A stretch of 37,164 nucleotides of DNA from Actinoplanes auranticolor (GCF_018332655.1 NZ_BOQL01000033.1:1-37164); one strand, 5' to 3'; positions 23,405 through 31,946 are shown, numbered from the stretch's first letter. Numbers and translations: made by a program. Notes: a model not told the origin generated them from the sequence alone.

Positions 23405-25129
23405 TCAGGCCGCCGGCGGGGCCGGCGGCGCCGCGGGGCCGGCCGGCGGTGCGGCCGGGTCGGTGTCGCCGAGCGGCGCGAGCAGCTCGGCACGGCCCTC
23501 GAAGGCGAACAGCAGCAGATCGACCATCCGGAACGTGTCGGCGTCCGGGCCCAGGCTCGGGTGCCACGACGGGTCGCGCACGATCGAGATGCGGCTGCCC
23601 TCCATCGCCCGGTGGAACACCTCCGCCGTGATCCGGCCGCCCACGCCGGTGAGCCGCCCGCCGTTGAGCTCGGCCTCGCGCAGGATGTAGAACCACAGCG
23701 GCGTCCGGGCGGCGAACGCGTCCCGCTCGTCGTCGCTGAGCGTGGTGAGCACCGCGCCGGCGTCCGTACCGCCGATGATCTGCTCCGCGGTGAGCGGGGC
23801 GACGCCGAGGAACTCCGCCGCCTGCTGGCCGCTGGCCAGCTCCACCATGTTGGCCCGGACCAGGTTGCGGAACGCCAGGTTCAGCTGGATCTCCGGCGGG
23901 CTGGTGCCGTTGCCGCCGAACGTGCCCTTGGGCATCCCGGCCAGCGGGTTCACCAGCAGCGTGTCGATGCGCTGCGCGATGTTGACGCCGGCCGGCGCGG
24001 TCAGGTCGGCGCGGCCGGCCTCGGCGGCGAAGTCGTACATCCGCCGCCAGTCGACGGCCCAGTTGGTCGGCAGCCGCTCGAACAGCCCCGACTCCTGGTC
24101 GTTGACGTCCGGGTTGGCCGGGTCGAAGTTGCCGCTGGTGCCGCTGAAGGTGAACAGCAACCGCAGGCTGCCCCGGGTGCCGGAGAAGATCCGGTTCCAG
24201 TCGTACGCGGCCCGCACCATGCTGTGCCCGAGCCGGTACGCGGCCACCGAGAACTCGATCGGCATGGTCGGGGTGTCACCGGCCTTGGCGTACCGCTGGT
24301 GGCCGTTGGTGCGACCGTCCCCGGGCACCTCGAAGAACCGGCGACCGGTGGTGAACACGTCCTCCACGATCTCCCGGTCGACGATCCGTGGCAGGAAGTC
24401 GGTGCGCAGCATCCACTGGTAGTGCCGCACGACGGTTTCCCGGGCCCGCTCGAACAGGATCGCGCTGGGCACGCCCTGGTCGGCGAGCTGGTCGACGACC
24501 CGGTTGTGGAAGCGGATGAACGCCAGATGGGTCTGGGCCACGATGAGGTTCTCGTCGTTGCGGAGGTCCGGGATCAGGGCGCGCTGCCGTTCCGCCTTGG
24601 TCGAACCCTGGGTGACCCGCGGCAGGTCGTAGCCGTTGAGGTTGACGTTGGTGCCGCCGGTGCCGATCGCCGCGGTGATGCCGACGCGCAGCTTGAGCTT
24701 GTCCGGGGCGTAGAAGCGGTCGTCGTCGCGGTCACCCGGGCCGCGGCCGTACATCGAGTCCAGGTCCAGGGCGGGCGACCGGCCCTGCAGCAGCTCGTTG
24801 ACGGTGACGTGCTCACCGAGTGCCCGGGCCGTGTTGTCCAGGGTCAGGTCGTGGTCGACGAACTGGCCCAGGTAGGTGAAGCCGGCCGGGACCGGCGGGT
24901 CGGCGGACTCCGGCTGCACCGCCGGGTCCGGGGGCGCCACGGTCATCGCCGTGGCGACCTTCTCCAGGACGGCCGGGTCGAGGGTGCCGCCCTTGGGCAG
25001 CAGCCGGGAGAACCGGAACTTGCGCAGGGACGCCTCCGTGGACGGCCGTTCACACACCCCGCTCTTGCCGTCCGTGGTCAGGATTCCCTCGCCGACGACG
25101 TAGTAGTTCTCGCGCATGTGACGTTTCAC
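23405..25129 (-). CDS. Animal-type heme peroxidase family protein
   Basis: A protein of about 574 residues of the peroxidase-cyclooxygenase superfamily, oxidising substrates with hydrogen peroxide. The distal His is in GQFVDHDLT (about His93), the helix with RNDEN (about Arg190) and LAFIRFHN follows, and the proximal His is about 302 in YRLGHSMVR. No signal peptide is seen. The tail is a Pro/Ala run. The start is uncertain: GTG 25129 has AAAGG eight bases upstream and is preferred; ATG 25117 and GTG 25195 share the frame. Its 5' region holds several hairpins. Confidence 0.9.
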   Translation of the reverse strand: MKRHMRENYYVVGEGILTTDGKSGVCERPSTEASLRKFRFSRLLPKGGTLDPAVLEKVATAMTVAPPDPAVQPESADPPVPAGFTYLGQFVDHDLTLDNTARALGEHVTVNELLQGRSPALDLDSMYGRGPGDRDDDRFYAPDKLKLRVGITAAIGTGGTNVNLNGYDLPRVTQGSTKAERQRALIPDLRNDENLIVAQTHLAFIRFHNRVVDQLADQGVPSAILFERARETVVRHYQWMLRTDFLPRIVDREIVEDVFTTGRRFFEVPGDGRTNGHQRYAKAGDTPTMPIEFSVAAYRLGHSMVRAAYDWNRIFSGTRGSLRLLFTFSGTSGNFDPANPDVNDQESGLFERLPTNWAVDWRRMYDFAAEAGRADLTAPAGVNIAQRIDTLLVNPLAGMPKGTFGGNGTSPPEIQLNLAFRNLVRANMVELASGQQAAEFLGVAPLTAEQIIGGTDAGAVLTTLSDDERDAFAARTPLWFYILREAELNGGRLTGVGGRITAEVFHRAMEGSRISIVRDPSWHPSLGPDADTFRMVDLLLFAFEGRAELLAPLGDTDPAAPPAGPAAPPAPPAA

Positions 25130-25158
25130 GAGTGCGCACACCTTTCGCCCGAGTGAGT

Positions 25159-25255
25159 CGCCGCCCGCCCGGGGAGGGACGGGCGGCGAGGACACGTCCC
25201 CCTCGGCCGCATCCGCTGGATGCAGAGCCCCGGGCCGGTGCCGTTGATACCGGCC
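25159..25255 (-). other. Three hairpins between the MerR gene and the peroxidase gene
   Basis: CGCCGCCCG/CGGGCGGCG (25159-25167 and 25180-25188), GCATCC/GGATGC (25209-25223) and GGCCGGT/ACCGGCC (25233-25239 and 25249-25255). The last is next to the MerR stop (25278) and may be its terminator. The others lie in the peroxidase leader. Confidence 0.5.
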
Positions 25256-25277
25256 GGGCGCGGGTGTCGGGTAGCCG

Positions 25278-26150
25278 TCAGCGATGCCGCAGCGCGGTGA
25301 GGAACCAGCCGAGCACCGGGCCGAGGCGCTCCGGCGGGGGCCAGCCGTTGACCGTCGACAGCAGTTGCAGATAGCGCTCCCGGCGCGGATCCCGGGCCGC
25401 TTCGAGCTGGGCCGCCAGCCGTTCGCGTACCGGATAGCGGGTCAGCACCGCGCTGACCACCCGCCCGGCCCGCGGCGAGGCCGGGTCGACGCCGGCCGCC
25501 AGCGCCGGCGCGGCCTCGTCGCGGACCAGCGCGACGGGGTCGCGGCGCAGGCGCACCGGGTCGCGGTCGGCGGCGTGCTGCTCGGCCAGCAGCCGCATGA
25601 GGCCGCGGAACGCCGGATCGCGGGCCAGGGCGGCCAGCTCGATCCACGCCTCGAGCTGGGCCGGTCCGGGGTCGTCGGGCAACTGCGGGGTCAGCGAGCG
25701 GGCCACGCCGTCGAAGCCGTCCAGGCCCCCGAAGACCTGCCCGAGGAAGTCGTCGATCAGGGCCCGGCGTTCGTGCTCGCCGAGCCCGGCCAGTTCGCGC
25801 ATGTGCTGGACCTCCTGCGGGGTGGAGCCGTACCGCGCCGCCGCCGACAGCACCGCGCGGCGCAGTCGCAGGGTGCGGATCTGGATGTCGAGAGCCCGGG
25901 TGTGGGCCGCCGCCACCTCGGCCAGGGTGGCCTCGCGGTCCACCACGCGGCGGATCGTGGCCAGGTCCAGTCCCAGCTCGCGCAGGGTGCGGACCAGTTC
26001 CAGCCGGGCCACGGCGGCGTCGTCGTAGCGGCGGTGACCGGCCACGTTGCGGCCGGCCGGCGGCACGATCCCGCGATCGGCGTAGAACCGGACGGTCTTG
26101 ACCGTCAGCCCGGTCCGCCGGGCCAGCTCACCGATCGACAGCATCGCCAT
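25278..26150 (-). CDS. MerR-family regulator with long C-terminal domain
   Basis: A 290-residue activator. The N-terminal MerR helix-turn-helix and wing are clear (LSIGELARRTGLTVKTVRFY, then NVAGHRRYDD), followed by the dimerisation helix. The C-terminal 190 residues are helical and resemble no standard MerR sensor domain I know; there is no cysteine there, which argues against a metal or redox sensor. The chosen ATG 26150 has GGGG close upstream; ATG 26144 is possible. It follows the LysR gene on the same strand by 42 bases. Its target may be the peroxidase or, less directly, the dyad at 7607. Confidence 0.9.
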   Translation of the reverse strand: MAMLSIGELARRTGLTVKTVRFYADRGIVPPAGRNVAGHRRYDDAAVARLELVRTLRELGLDLATIRRVVDREATLAEVAAAHTRALDIQIRTLRLRRAVLSAAARYGSTPQEVQHMRELAGLGEHERRALIDDFLGQVFGGLDGFDGVARSLTPQLPDDPGPAQLEAWIELAALARDPAFRGLMRLLAEQHAADRDPVRLRRDPVALVRDEAAPALAAGVDPASPRAGRVVSAVLTRYPVRERLAAQLEAARDPRRERYLQLLSTVNGWPPPERLGPVLGWFLTALRHR

Positions 26151-26192
26151 GATCCCCACTCTGCGGCCTCCCCCGGTGGGAGATGCAAGGGC

Positions 26193-27041
26193 TCAGAGGC
26201 GGGTCGCGGTCCGCACCAGGCCGGCGAGGGCCCGGGAACGGCTGTGCGGCGGCCAGGCGATCACCGTCGTCACGGCCGGCGCGTCGGACACCGGCACGAC
26301 GACGAGGCCGGGGTTGAGCTGGGCCCGGCTCGACTCCGGCAACACCGCCGAGGCCCGGCCCAGTGCGATCAGCTGGTACAGCTGCGCGCTGTCGCGGACC
26401 TGCGGGCCGGGCCCGTCCGGGAAGGTGCCGTCAGGGCGGGGCCGGCGTGGTTCCGGCAGGCCGGGCAGGGCGGTGATCTCGGCCAGCGTCACCTGCGACC
26501 GGGTGCTGAGGGGATGCCCGGCCGGCAGGACCACGACCTGCCCCTCGGTGCACAGTTCCTCGGTGTCCAGCCCGGCCGTGGAGTCGAACGGCAGGTGCAG
26601 CAGCGCCACGTCCGCCCGCCCGTCGCGCAGCATCCGCTCCTGCTCGCCGATGCCGCACAGCAGCACGTCGACGGTCGCCGCGCCGGGTTCGGCCGCGTAC
26701 GCGTCGAGCAGCTTGGCCAGCAGTTCGCCGGACGCCCCGGCCTTCGTGACCAGGACCAGCCCGGAACTGCCGGTCACGGAGAGAGCGGCCCGGCGGGTAC
26801 GGCGGTCCGCCGCGTCGACCGCATCGAGGGCGGCCCGCCCCTCGGCCAGCAGCACCGACCCGGCCTCGGTCAACACGACGCTGCGGCTGGTGCGCTCCAG
26901 CAGCGTCACGCCGAGCCGGCGCTCGAGCTGGGCGACCGCCCGCGACAACGGCGGTTGCGCGATCCCGAGTCGCTGGGCGGCCCGGCCGAAGTGCAGCTCC
27001 TCGGCGACGGCGACGAAGTACCGCAGCTCCCGCGTCTCCAT
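26193..27041 (-). CDS. LysR-family transcriptional regulator
   Basis: A 282-residue LysR-type regulator: N-terminal winged helix-turn-helix (LRYFVAVAEELHFGRAAQRL then GIAQPPLSRAVAQLE) and a substrate-binding-fold effector domain. ATG 27041 is preferred over the in-frame upstream start, since homologues begin METRELRYF. It is divergent from the SDR gene, and the space between contains a perfect inverted repeat with the T-N11-A core that LysR proteins bind. Activation of the SDR gene and autoregulation are therefore the likely roles; the inducer is unknown. Confidence 0.93.
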   Translation of the reverse strand: METRELRYFVAVAEELHFGRAAQRLGIAQPPLSRAVAQLERRLGVTLLERTSRSVVLTEAGSVLLAEGRAALDAVDAADRRTRRAALSVTGSSGLVLVTKAGASGELLAKLLDAYAAEPGAATVDVLLCGIGEQERMLRDGRADVALLHLPFDSTAGLDTEELCTEGQVVVLPAGHPLSTRSQVTLAEITALPGLPEPRRPRPDGTFPDGPGPQVRDSAQLYQLIALGRASAVLPESSRAQLNPGLVVVPVSDAPAVTTVIAWPPHSRSRALAGLVRTATRL

Positions 27042-27067
27042 TCCTGCACGGTACCGGCGGCGGCTCC

Positions 27068-27094
27068 GCATCGATACCCGCGAGGTATCGATGC
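27068..27094. promoter_or_regulatory. LysR operator: perfect 11-bp inverted repeat
   Basis: GCATCGATACC and GGTATCGATGC form a perfect 11-bp inverted repeat around five bases (CGCGA). T27075 and A27087 give the classic T-N11-A. It stands 26 bases from the LysR start and 50 from the SDR start. Confidence 0.82.
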
Positions 27095-27144
27095 CTTCTC
27101 AAACGGTGTTGGTGGCGGTCCGGGCCGCGGCCAGGATTCCTGGC

Positions 27145-27876
27145 ATGACAGAGACGACGATCGCGCTGGTCACCGGCGCGAACAAGGGAATCGGGTACGA
27201 GATCGCGGCCGGCCTGGGTGCCCTGGGCTGGAGCATCGGCGTGGGCGCCCGCGACGACCAGCGCCGCGAGGCGGCGGTGGAGAAACTGCGGGCGGGCGGC
27301 GTCGACGCGTTCGGCGTACCGCTGGACGTGACCGACGATGCGAGCGTGAGCGCCGCCGCCGAGCTGATCGAGGGCCGGGCCGGGCGCCTCGACGTCCTGG
27401 TCAACAACGCCGGGATCACCGGGGGCCGCCCGCAGGAGCCGAGCAGCGTGGATCTCGCGATCATCCGCACGGTCGTGGAGACCAACGTGATCGGCGTCGT
27501 CCGGGTCACCAACGCGATGCTGCCGCTGCTGCGCCGTTCGGCCGCGCCGCGGATCGTGAACATGTCCAGCAGCGTCGGTTCCCTCACCCGGCAGTCCGGC
27601 CCGGCCGACGATCTGACGACGGGGCCGGTGGCCCTCGCGTACTCGCCGTCGAAGACGTTCCTGAACGGCGTCACCGTCCAGTACGCCCGGGAGCTGCGCG
27701 GCACCAACATCAAGATCAACGCTGCCTGCCCCGGCTTCGTGGCCACCGACCTCAACGGCTTCCGCGGGGTGCGTACCCCGCAGCAGGGCGCGGCGACCGC
27801 GATCCGGCTGGCGACGCTGCCCGACGACGGCCCGACCGGCGGGTTCTTCGAGGACGCGGGGGTGGTGCCCTGGTGA
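27145..27876 (+). CDS. Short-chain dehydrogenase (carbonyl reductase-like)
   Basis: A 243-residue SDR, probably NADPH-dependent. The motif TGANKGIG is at 10-17, NNAG at 87-90, the serine block NMSSSVGS about 140-146 and Tyr166/Lys170 in YSPSK. The extended loop between serine and tyrosine (GPADDLTTGPVALA) is like that of carbonyl reductases. The C-terminus ends in GGFFEDAGVVPW, as often seen in this subgroup. The start is ATG 27145 with AGGA upstream. It is divergent from the LysR regulator and stops six bases before the convergent diguanylate cyclase. Confidence 0.92.
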   Translation: MTETTIALVTGANKGIGYEIAAGLGALGWSIGVGARDDQRREAAVEKLRAGGVDAFGVPLDVTDDASVSAAAELIEGRAGRLDVLVNNAGITGGRPQEPSSVDLAIIRTVVETNVIGVVRVTNAMLPLLRRSAAPRIVNMSSSVGSLTRQSGPADDLTTGPVALAYSPSKTFLNGVTVQYARELRGTNIKINAACPGFVATDLNGFRGVRTPQQGAATAIRLATLPDDGPTGGFFEDAGVVPW

Positions 27877-27882
27877 CGGGCC

Positions 27883-29547
27883 TCAGCCCGCGATGACCCG
27901 GTTGCGGCCCTGGTGCTTGGCGGCGTAGAGGCGCTCGTCGGCCAGGGCCTGGGCGGCCGGCAGGTCACCGCCGGCCGGCACCACCGCGACACCCAGGCTG
28001 ATCGTCACCGACAGCCCGGGCTGCAGCACCTCCCACGGGTAGCCGGCCACCTGGGCCCGGAGCAGCTCGCAGCGCGCCAGCGCGTCCGGCAGGCTCAGCC
28101 CGTCCAGCGCGATCAGGAACTCCTCGCCGCCGAACCGGGCGACCAGGTCGTTGTCGCGGACGTTGTCGCGCAGCAGGGCGGCGATCTGCCGGAGCACCTC
28201 GTCGCCGACGAAGTGCCCGAAGCGGTCGTTGACCCCCTTGAACAGGTCGACGTCGGCGATCGCGACGCACAGCGGCCCGGCCGCCGCGGCGAGCTCCGGC
28301 AGCCGCAGCTCGGCGAAACGCCGGTTCGGCAGGCCGGTCAGCGCGTCCTCGGACGCCTGGCGCTGCCAGCTCAGGTTGGCCGCCTCCAGCTCCACGCTGC
28401 GGACCCGGTGCAGCTCGGCCTCGAGACGGGCTTTGTCGGCCTCCAGGCGCGCGTTGTCGAGCTCGAAGTGGTGCACCGCCATCCGAGCACGGGCCACGGC
28501 GACGTGGTTGTGTGCCTCCCGTTCCAGGGCGTGGAACGAGCGGTAGTGGGCCAGCGCCGCGGCCGGGTCGCCGACCAGCTCGTACGCGTCCGACAGCTCC
28601 CGGTGGATCTCCATGGCCATGGGCTTCTCGCCGGCCTCGACGGCCCGGTCCAGCGCTTCCAGCAGCCCTTCGACCGCGGCGGCGCAGTCCCCGCGCATCA
28701 GCCGCACGTGCGCCTGGTGCTGCAGGGCGGCCGACTCCAGCGACCGGTAGCCGTGGATGACGGCGATCGCCCGCGAGTCCTCGATCATCCGGGCGGCCCC
28801 GGCGAAATCACCGGCCAGCGCCAGCAGCATCCCGTGATTGTCCAGGCAGATCGACTCGCGGAACGGGTGCCGGGCGGCGCGGGCCAGCCCGAGTGCTTCC
28901 TCGACGTAGCCGAGGGCGCTGCGCAGCGTCTGCTCGGCGCGGTCCTGCTCGCCCGCGGCCCGCAACCGCTTCACCTCGTGGACGGCGTTGTCACCGACGT
29001 TGTTGAGGATGCAGAATCGCGCCTCGGTGTCCATGCCGTCGGCCATGGTGAGCGCGCGCATGAGGTACTCGGTGCTCATCTCCCGGTCGCCCATGCTGCC
29101 GTGCACGACGCCGGTCCGGTTGTGCACCCAGTAGAGCAGATCACGGTCGCCGAGCCGCTGCGCGATGTCGCGGCCCCGGGCGAGCACGTCGAGCGCCTCG
29201 TCGTGCATGCCGAGATCGTTGAGCGGCAACGCCTGCAGGGTCAGCACCTCGCAGATGCCGGCCTCGTCACCGGTCGCCTCCAGCACCGCGACCGCTTCGC
29301 GGCAGGCGGTGACCGCGTCCTCCTGCTCGCCGAGGCGCAGCAGCTGGTTGGCCAGCGAGCGCAGGCCCCGGGCCTGGCCGGCGGGATCGCCCGAGGCCCC
29401 GGCCAGCTCCGCGGCCTGACGCGCCACCGCAGAACCGCTGCGGTAGTCGCCGGCCAGCCGGTAGTCCTCGGCCGTCTCCAGCAGCACGGCGACCTGGACG
29501 ACGGCGGGGCCGGCCGGGCGTTGCTCCACGAGGCTGGTGCCGGTCAT
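27883..29547 (-). CDS. TPR-GGDEF diguanylate cyclase
   Basis: A 554-residue cytosolic protein. Residues about 20-370 are helical repeats of the tetratricopeptide kind, a probable protein- or ligand-sensing module, then a coiled coil (NARLEADKARLEAELHRV) and a GGDEF domain from about 395. The catalytic motif is GGEEF (473-477), an active variant, with I-site RxxD as RDND five residues before it. This TPR-coil-GGDEF build differs from the membrane cyclase at 10451. Start ATG 29547 has GAGGAGG six bases upstream. It is downstream of the thioredoxin gene on the same strand. Confidence 0.92.
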   Translation of the reverse strand: MTGTSLVEQRPAGPAVVQVAVLLETAEDYRLAGDYRSGSAVARQAAELAGASGDPAGQARGLRSLANQLLRLGEQEDAVTACREAVAVLEATGDEAGICEVLTLQALPLNDLGMHDEALDVLARGRDIAQRLGDRDLLYWVHNRTGVVHGSMGDREMSTEYLMRALTMADGMDTEARFCILNNVGDNAVHEVKRLRAAGEQDRAEQTLRSALGYVEEALGLARAARHPFRESICLDNHGMLLALAGDFAGAARMIEDSRAIAVIHGYRSLESAALQHQAHVRLMRGDCAAAVEGLLEALDRAVEAGEKPMAMEIHRELSDAYELVGDPAAALAHYRSFHALEREAHNHVAVARARMAVHHFELDNARLEADKARLEAELHRVRSVELEAANLSWQRQASEDALTGLPNRRFAELRLPELAAAAGPLCVAIADVDLFKGVNDRFGHFVGDEVLRQIAALLRDNVRDNDLVARFGGEEFLIALDGLSLPDALARCELLRAQVAGYPWEVLQPGLSVTISLGVAVVPAGGDLPAAQALADERLYAAKHQGRNRVIAG

Positions 29548-29638
29548 ACCGTGCCTCCTCGCGGGTCCGTTGCCACGAGGTTCTCATCGCCAGGCCGGGA
29601 CCCGGCTTGAGTGTTCCGGTACGGCGATCTCCCGCGCC

Positions 29639-29983
29639 CTAACGGTTCACGTACGGCTCGAAAGCCCCGCTCAATGCCTGGCGCAGCACCGACCTGGGCC
29701 GGGCACCCACGATGGTGTGCACCACCGTGCCGTCGCGGAAGAACAGCAGCGTCGGCATGGACAGCACCCGGTAGGCCCGCATCGTGACGGGGTTCTCGTC
29801 CGCGTTGAGCTGGGCGATGAGCACGCCGGGGAAGTCGCCGGCCAGCTCGGCCAGGGTCCGGGCGACCGGCCCGCACGGCGGGCACCACTCGGCCCAGAAG
29901 TCCACCAGCACCGGCCGCGGGCTGCCCAGCACCAGCTCGGCGAAGGTGTCGTCGGTGACCTCGGTCAGCGCATCCGCAAGCAT
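29639..29983 (-). CDS. Thioredoxin with WCPPC active site
   Basis: A 114-residue thioredoxin fold: DFWAEWCPPCGPV holds the two cysteines (34 and 37), and cis-Pro is in SMPTLLFF. The active site reads WCPPC instead of the usual WCGPC, which should change its redox potential. The start ATG 29983 overlaps the end of the MerR gene by 19 bases, with GGGAGA upstream, so translation is coupled. The MerR-thioredoxin pair suggests an oxidative or thiol stress response. No signal peptide is present, so it is cytosolic. Confidence 0.93.
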   Translation of the reverse strand: MLADALTEVTDDTFAELVLGSPRPVLVDFWAEWCPPCGPVARTLAELAGDFPGVLIAQLNADENPVTMRAYRVLSMPTLLFFRDGTVVHTIVGARPRSVLRQALSGAFEPYVNR

Positions 29984-30345
29984 TGCTTCTCCCGTTCCTC
30001 GATGGCCTGGGCGAGCTGCCCGCGCAACCGGTCACGGACGCCGGCGAGCTGGTCCAGATAGGTCTCGACCTCGGTGAGCTTGCGGCGCAGCACCGCGACG
30101 GAGTCGGGGCAGACGTGCCCGGTGGCGTTCCCGGCCCGCAGGCAGGCCACGAACGGCCGGATGTCGTCGAGCCCGAATCCGACGGCCAGCAACGCCCGGA
30201 TCTCGTGCACCACCCGCAGCTCGGCCTCGTCGTAGCGGCGGTAGCCGTTCGCGTCGCGCTGCGGCTCGACCAGCCCGTGCTGCTCGTAGTAGCGCAGCGT
30301 GCGGGCGCTCGTCCCGGCCCGTTCGGCCAGCTCCCCGATCAGCAT
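29965..30345 (-). CDS. MerR-family regulator with three cysteines
   Basis: A 126-residue MerR protein: helix-turn-helix and wing (LIGELAERAGTSARTLRYYE, then NGYRRYDEAE), then a coiled-coil helix. Cysteines 68, 79 and 122 lie after the DNA-binding part (VACLR, HVCPDS and EKQCLRMR), possibly a thiol or metal sensor, though the spacing is not that of SoxR or CueR. The ATG at 30345 has GAGG eight bases upstream, better than GTG 30354. Its promoter has the 19-bp spacer and dyad typical of MerR control, so it likely activates itself and the coupled thioredoxin. Confidence 0.9.
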   Translation of the reverse strand: MLIGELAERAGTSARTLRYYEQHGLVEPQRDANGYRRYDEAELRVVHEIRALLAVGFGLDDIRPFVACLRAGNATGHVCPDSVAVLRRKLTEVETYLDQLAGVRDRLRGQLAQAIEEREKQCLRMR

Positions 30346-30375
30346 CCGGCTCACCTCGTTCGTTGGTCCGCACCG

Positions 30376-30406
30376 ACGCTAGGCCTTGCCACCGGCGTCA
30401 AGGCAA
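30376..30406 (-). promoter_or_regulatory. MerR-type promoter with 19-bp spacer and dyad
   Basis: On the minus strand TTGCCT (-35, 30401-30406) and TAGCGT (-10, 30376-30381) are 19 bp apart. The inverted repeat CAAGGC/GCCTTG (30383-30404) fills the spacer and touches the -35. Overlong spacers with a central dyad are the mark of MerR activation. The -35 lies in the last codons of the GNAT gene. Confidence 0.68.
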
Positions 30407-30928
30407 GTGTCTGCGCATCCGGACCAGCGGTACAGCGATCCCGCCCGAGGTCTCCGTCACGTGCTCGACGACGGTGAAGCCGGCCGCCTCGTACAGCGGG
30501 CGGCCGGCGAGGGTGCCCATCAGCTCCAGAGTGCGGAACCCCTCGGCGGCGGCGGCCGACTCACACCGGTCCAGGATCAGCCGCCCGACGCCGCGGCGGG
30601 TGAAGCCGGGACGGGTGTACATCGCCCGGACCCTGGCCGGCTCCCGGGCGGGATCCAGCAGTGCTGAATCCCGCCCGCCGGAGTGGTCGCCGCCGTAGAG
30701 GGTGGCCCGCCGGCTCCAGCCGCCGCAGCCGGCGAGCTGCCCGTCGGCCAGCACCACGAAGTACGTGCCGTCGTCGATGAGCTGGGTGTCGAGGCCCATG
30801 ATGGCGTGGCTGGCGGCGATCTGCGCGGGGTCGAGGAAGCCCCGCTGGAGCTCTTCGATCGCGGCGGCGATCAACGGACGCAACTGCGGCAGATCGGCGT
30901 GTGACGCCACCCGGCTGGTCAAGGTCAT
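30398..30928 (-). CDS. GNAT-family N-acetyltransferase
   Basis: A 176-residue acetyltransferase. Acetyl-CoA binding motif A is visible in MYTRPGFTRRGVGRLILDRCE (the RRGVGR turn), preceded by the beta strand YFVVLADGQLAGCGGWSRR and followed by FRTLELMGTLAGRPLYEAAGF. The substrate is unknown. It starts 22 bases after the aldo/keto reductase stop, so the two may be co-transcribed. The MerR promoter begins inside its 3' end. The ATG at 30928 lacks a clear ribosome site. Confidence 0.9.
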   Translation of the reverse strand: MTLTSRVASHADLPQLRPLIAAAIEELQRGFLDPAQIAASHAIMGLDTQLIDDGTYFVVLADGQLAGCGGWSRRATLYGGDHSGGRDSALLDPAREPARVRAMYTRPGFTRRGVGRLILDRCESAAAAEGFRTLELMGTLAGRPLYEAAGFTVVEHVTETSGGIAVPLVRMRRHLP

Positions 30929-30950
30929 GCGGCTCAGTCTGCCCGCGAGG

Positions 30951-31940
30951 TCACCAGGACGGCATCATCGCGGCGGGGTAGCGGGAGCCGGCCGCGCCGT
31001 GCGGCACGATCTCGTCGACCCGGGCCAGGTCGGCCGGGGTCAGCGTCACCTCGGTGGCGGCGATGTTCTCGGCCAGGCGCTGCGGGCTGCGGGTGCCCGG
31101 GATCGGCACCACGTCGTCGCCCTGGGCGAGCAGCCAGGCCAGCGCGAGCTGGGTGACCCCCACACCCTTGGCGGTGGCCAGCTCGGTGAGCGCCCGTACG
31201 GCGGCCAGGTTGGCCTCGTAGTTGCCCGGCTGCCAGCGGTCGTCCCAGCGCCGCATGTCGTCCTCGGCGTAGCTGTCGGCCGGCCGCACCTCCCCGGTCA
31301 GGAAGCCCCGCCCCAGCGGCGAGTACGGCACGAACCCGATCCCCAGCTCGCGCAGCACCGGCAGCACGTCCGTCTCGACAGCCCGCTCGAACAGCGAGTA
31401 CTCGGTCTGCAGCACCGACACGGGCTGGACCGCGTGGGCCCGGCGGATGACCTCGGGACCGGCCTCGCTGAGCCCGAACCACCGCACCTTGCCCTCGCGG
31501 ATCAGCTCGCCGACGGTGCCCGCTACATCCTCGATCGGCACGGCCGGGTCGACCCGGTGCTGATAGAGCACGTCGATGTGGTCCGTGCCGAGGTAGCGCA
31601 GGCTGTTCTCGGTCACCTCGCGGATGTGCGCGGGCCGGCTGTCCAGCGCGACGCCGTAGCGGGCCGGGTCGGTGAGGTCGAAACCGAACTTGGTGGCGAT
31701 GACGATCTCGTCGCGGAAGCCCCGGACGGCCCGGCCCAGCAGCTCCTCGCCGGCGCCCTGGCCGTACAGCTCAGCGGTGTCGAAGTGGGTGACGCCGAGC
31801 TCGTGGGCACGGCGGATGGTCGCGATGCTGCTCTCGTCGTCTCCGGCGCCGTACGCGATGGTCATGCCCATGGTGCCCAGGCCGAGGGCCGAGCTCGTCA
31901 GGCCCTGCCCGCCCAGCCTGCGGATCTCCAGCTTTGTCAT
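30951..31940 (-). CDS. Aldo/keto reductase
   Basis: A 329-residue NADPH-dependent reductase of the TIM-barrel AKR family. The catalytic tetrad Asp54, Tyr59 (FDTAELYG), Lys84 (IATKFG) and His128 (LYQHRVDP) is complete. The C-terminal cofactor motif IPGTRSPQRLAENIAA is also present. Substrates for such enzymes are carbonyls; this one is not assigned. Its start follows a TAGCGT box by six bases, so it is probably leaderless. It diverges from an AraC regulator, a pairing seen often, and is followed by the GNAT gene. Confidence 0.95.
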   Translation of the reverse strand: MTKLEIRRLGGQGLTSSALGLGTMGMTIAYGAGDDESSIATIRRAHELGVTHFDTAELYGQGAGEELLGRAVRGFRDEIVIATKFGFDLTDPARYGVALDSRPAHIREVTENSLRYLGTDHIDVLYQHRVDPAVPIEDVAGTVGELIREGKVRWFGLSEAGPEVIRRAHAVQPVSVLQTEYSLFERAVETDVLPVLRELGIGFVPYSPLGRGFLTGEVRPADSYAEDDMRRWDDRWQPGNYEANLAAVRALTELATAKGVGVTQLALAWLLAQGDDVVPIPGTRSPQRLAENIAATEVTLTPADLARVDEIVPHGAAGSRYPAAMMPSW

Positions 31941-31946
31941 GCCTCG

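Noticed and set aside
29965..30354. GTG 30354 as MerR start
   Set aside because: ATG 30345 has GAGG at eight bases; the GTG overlaps that site and lacks one of its own.
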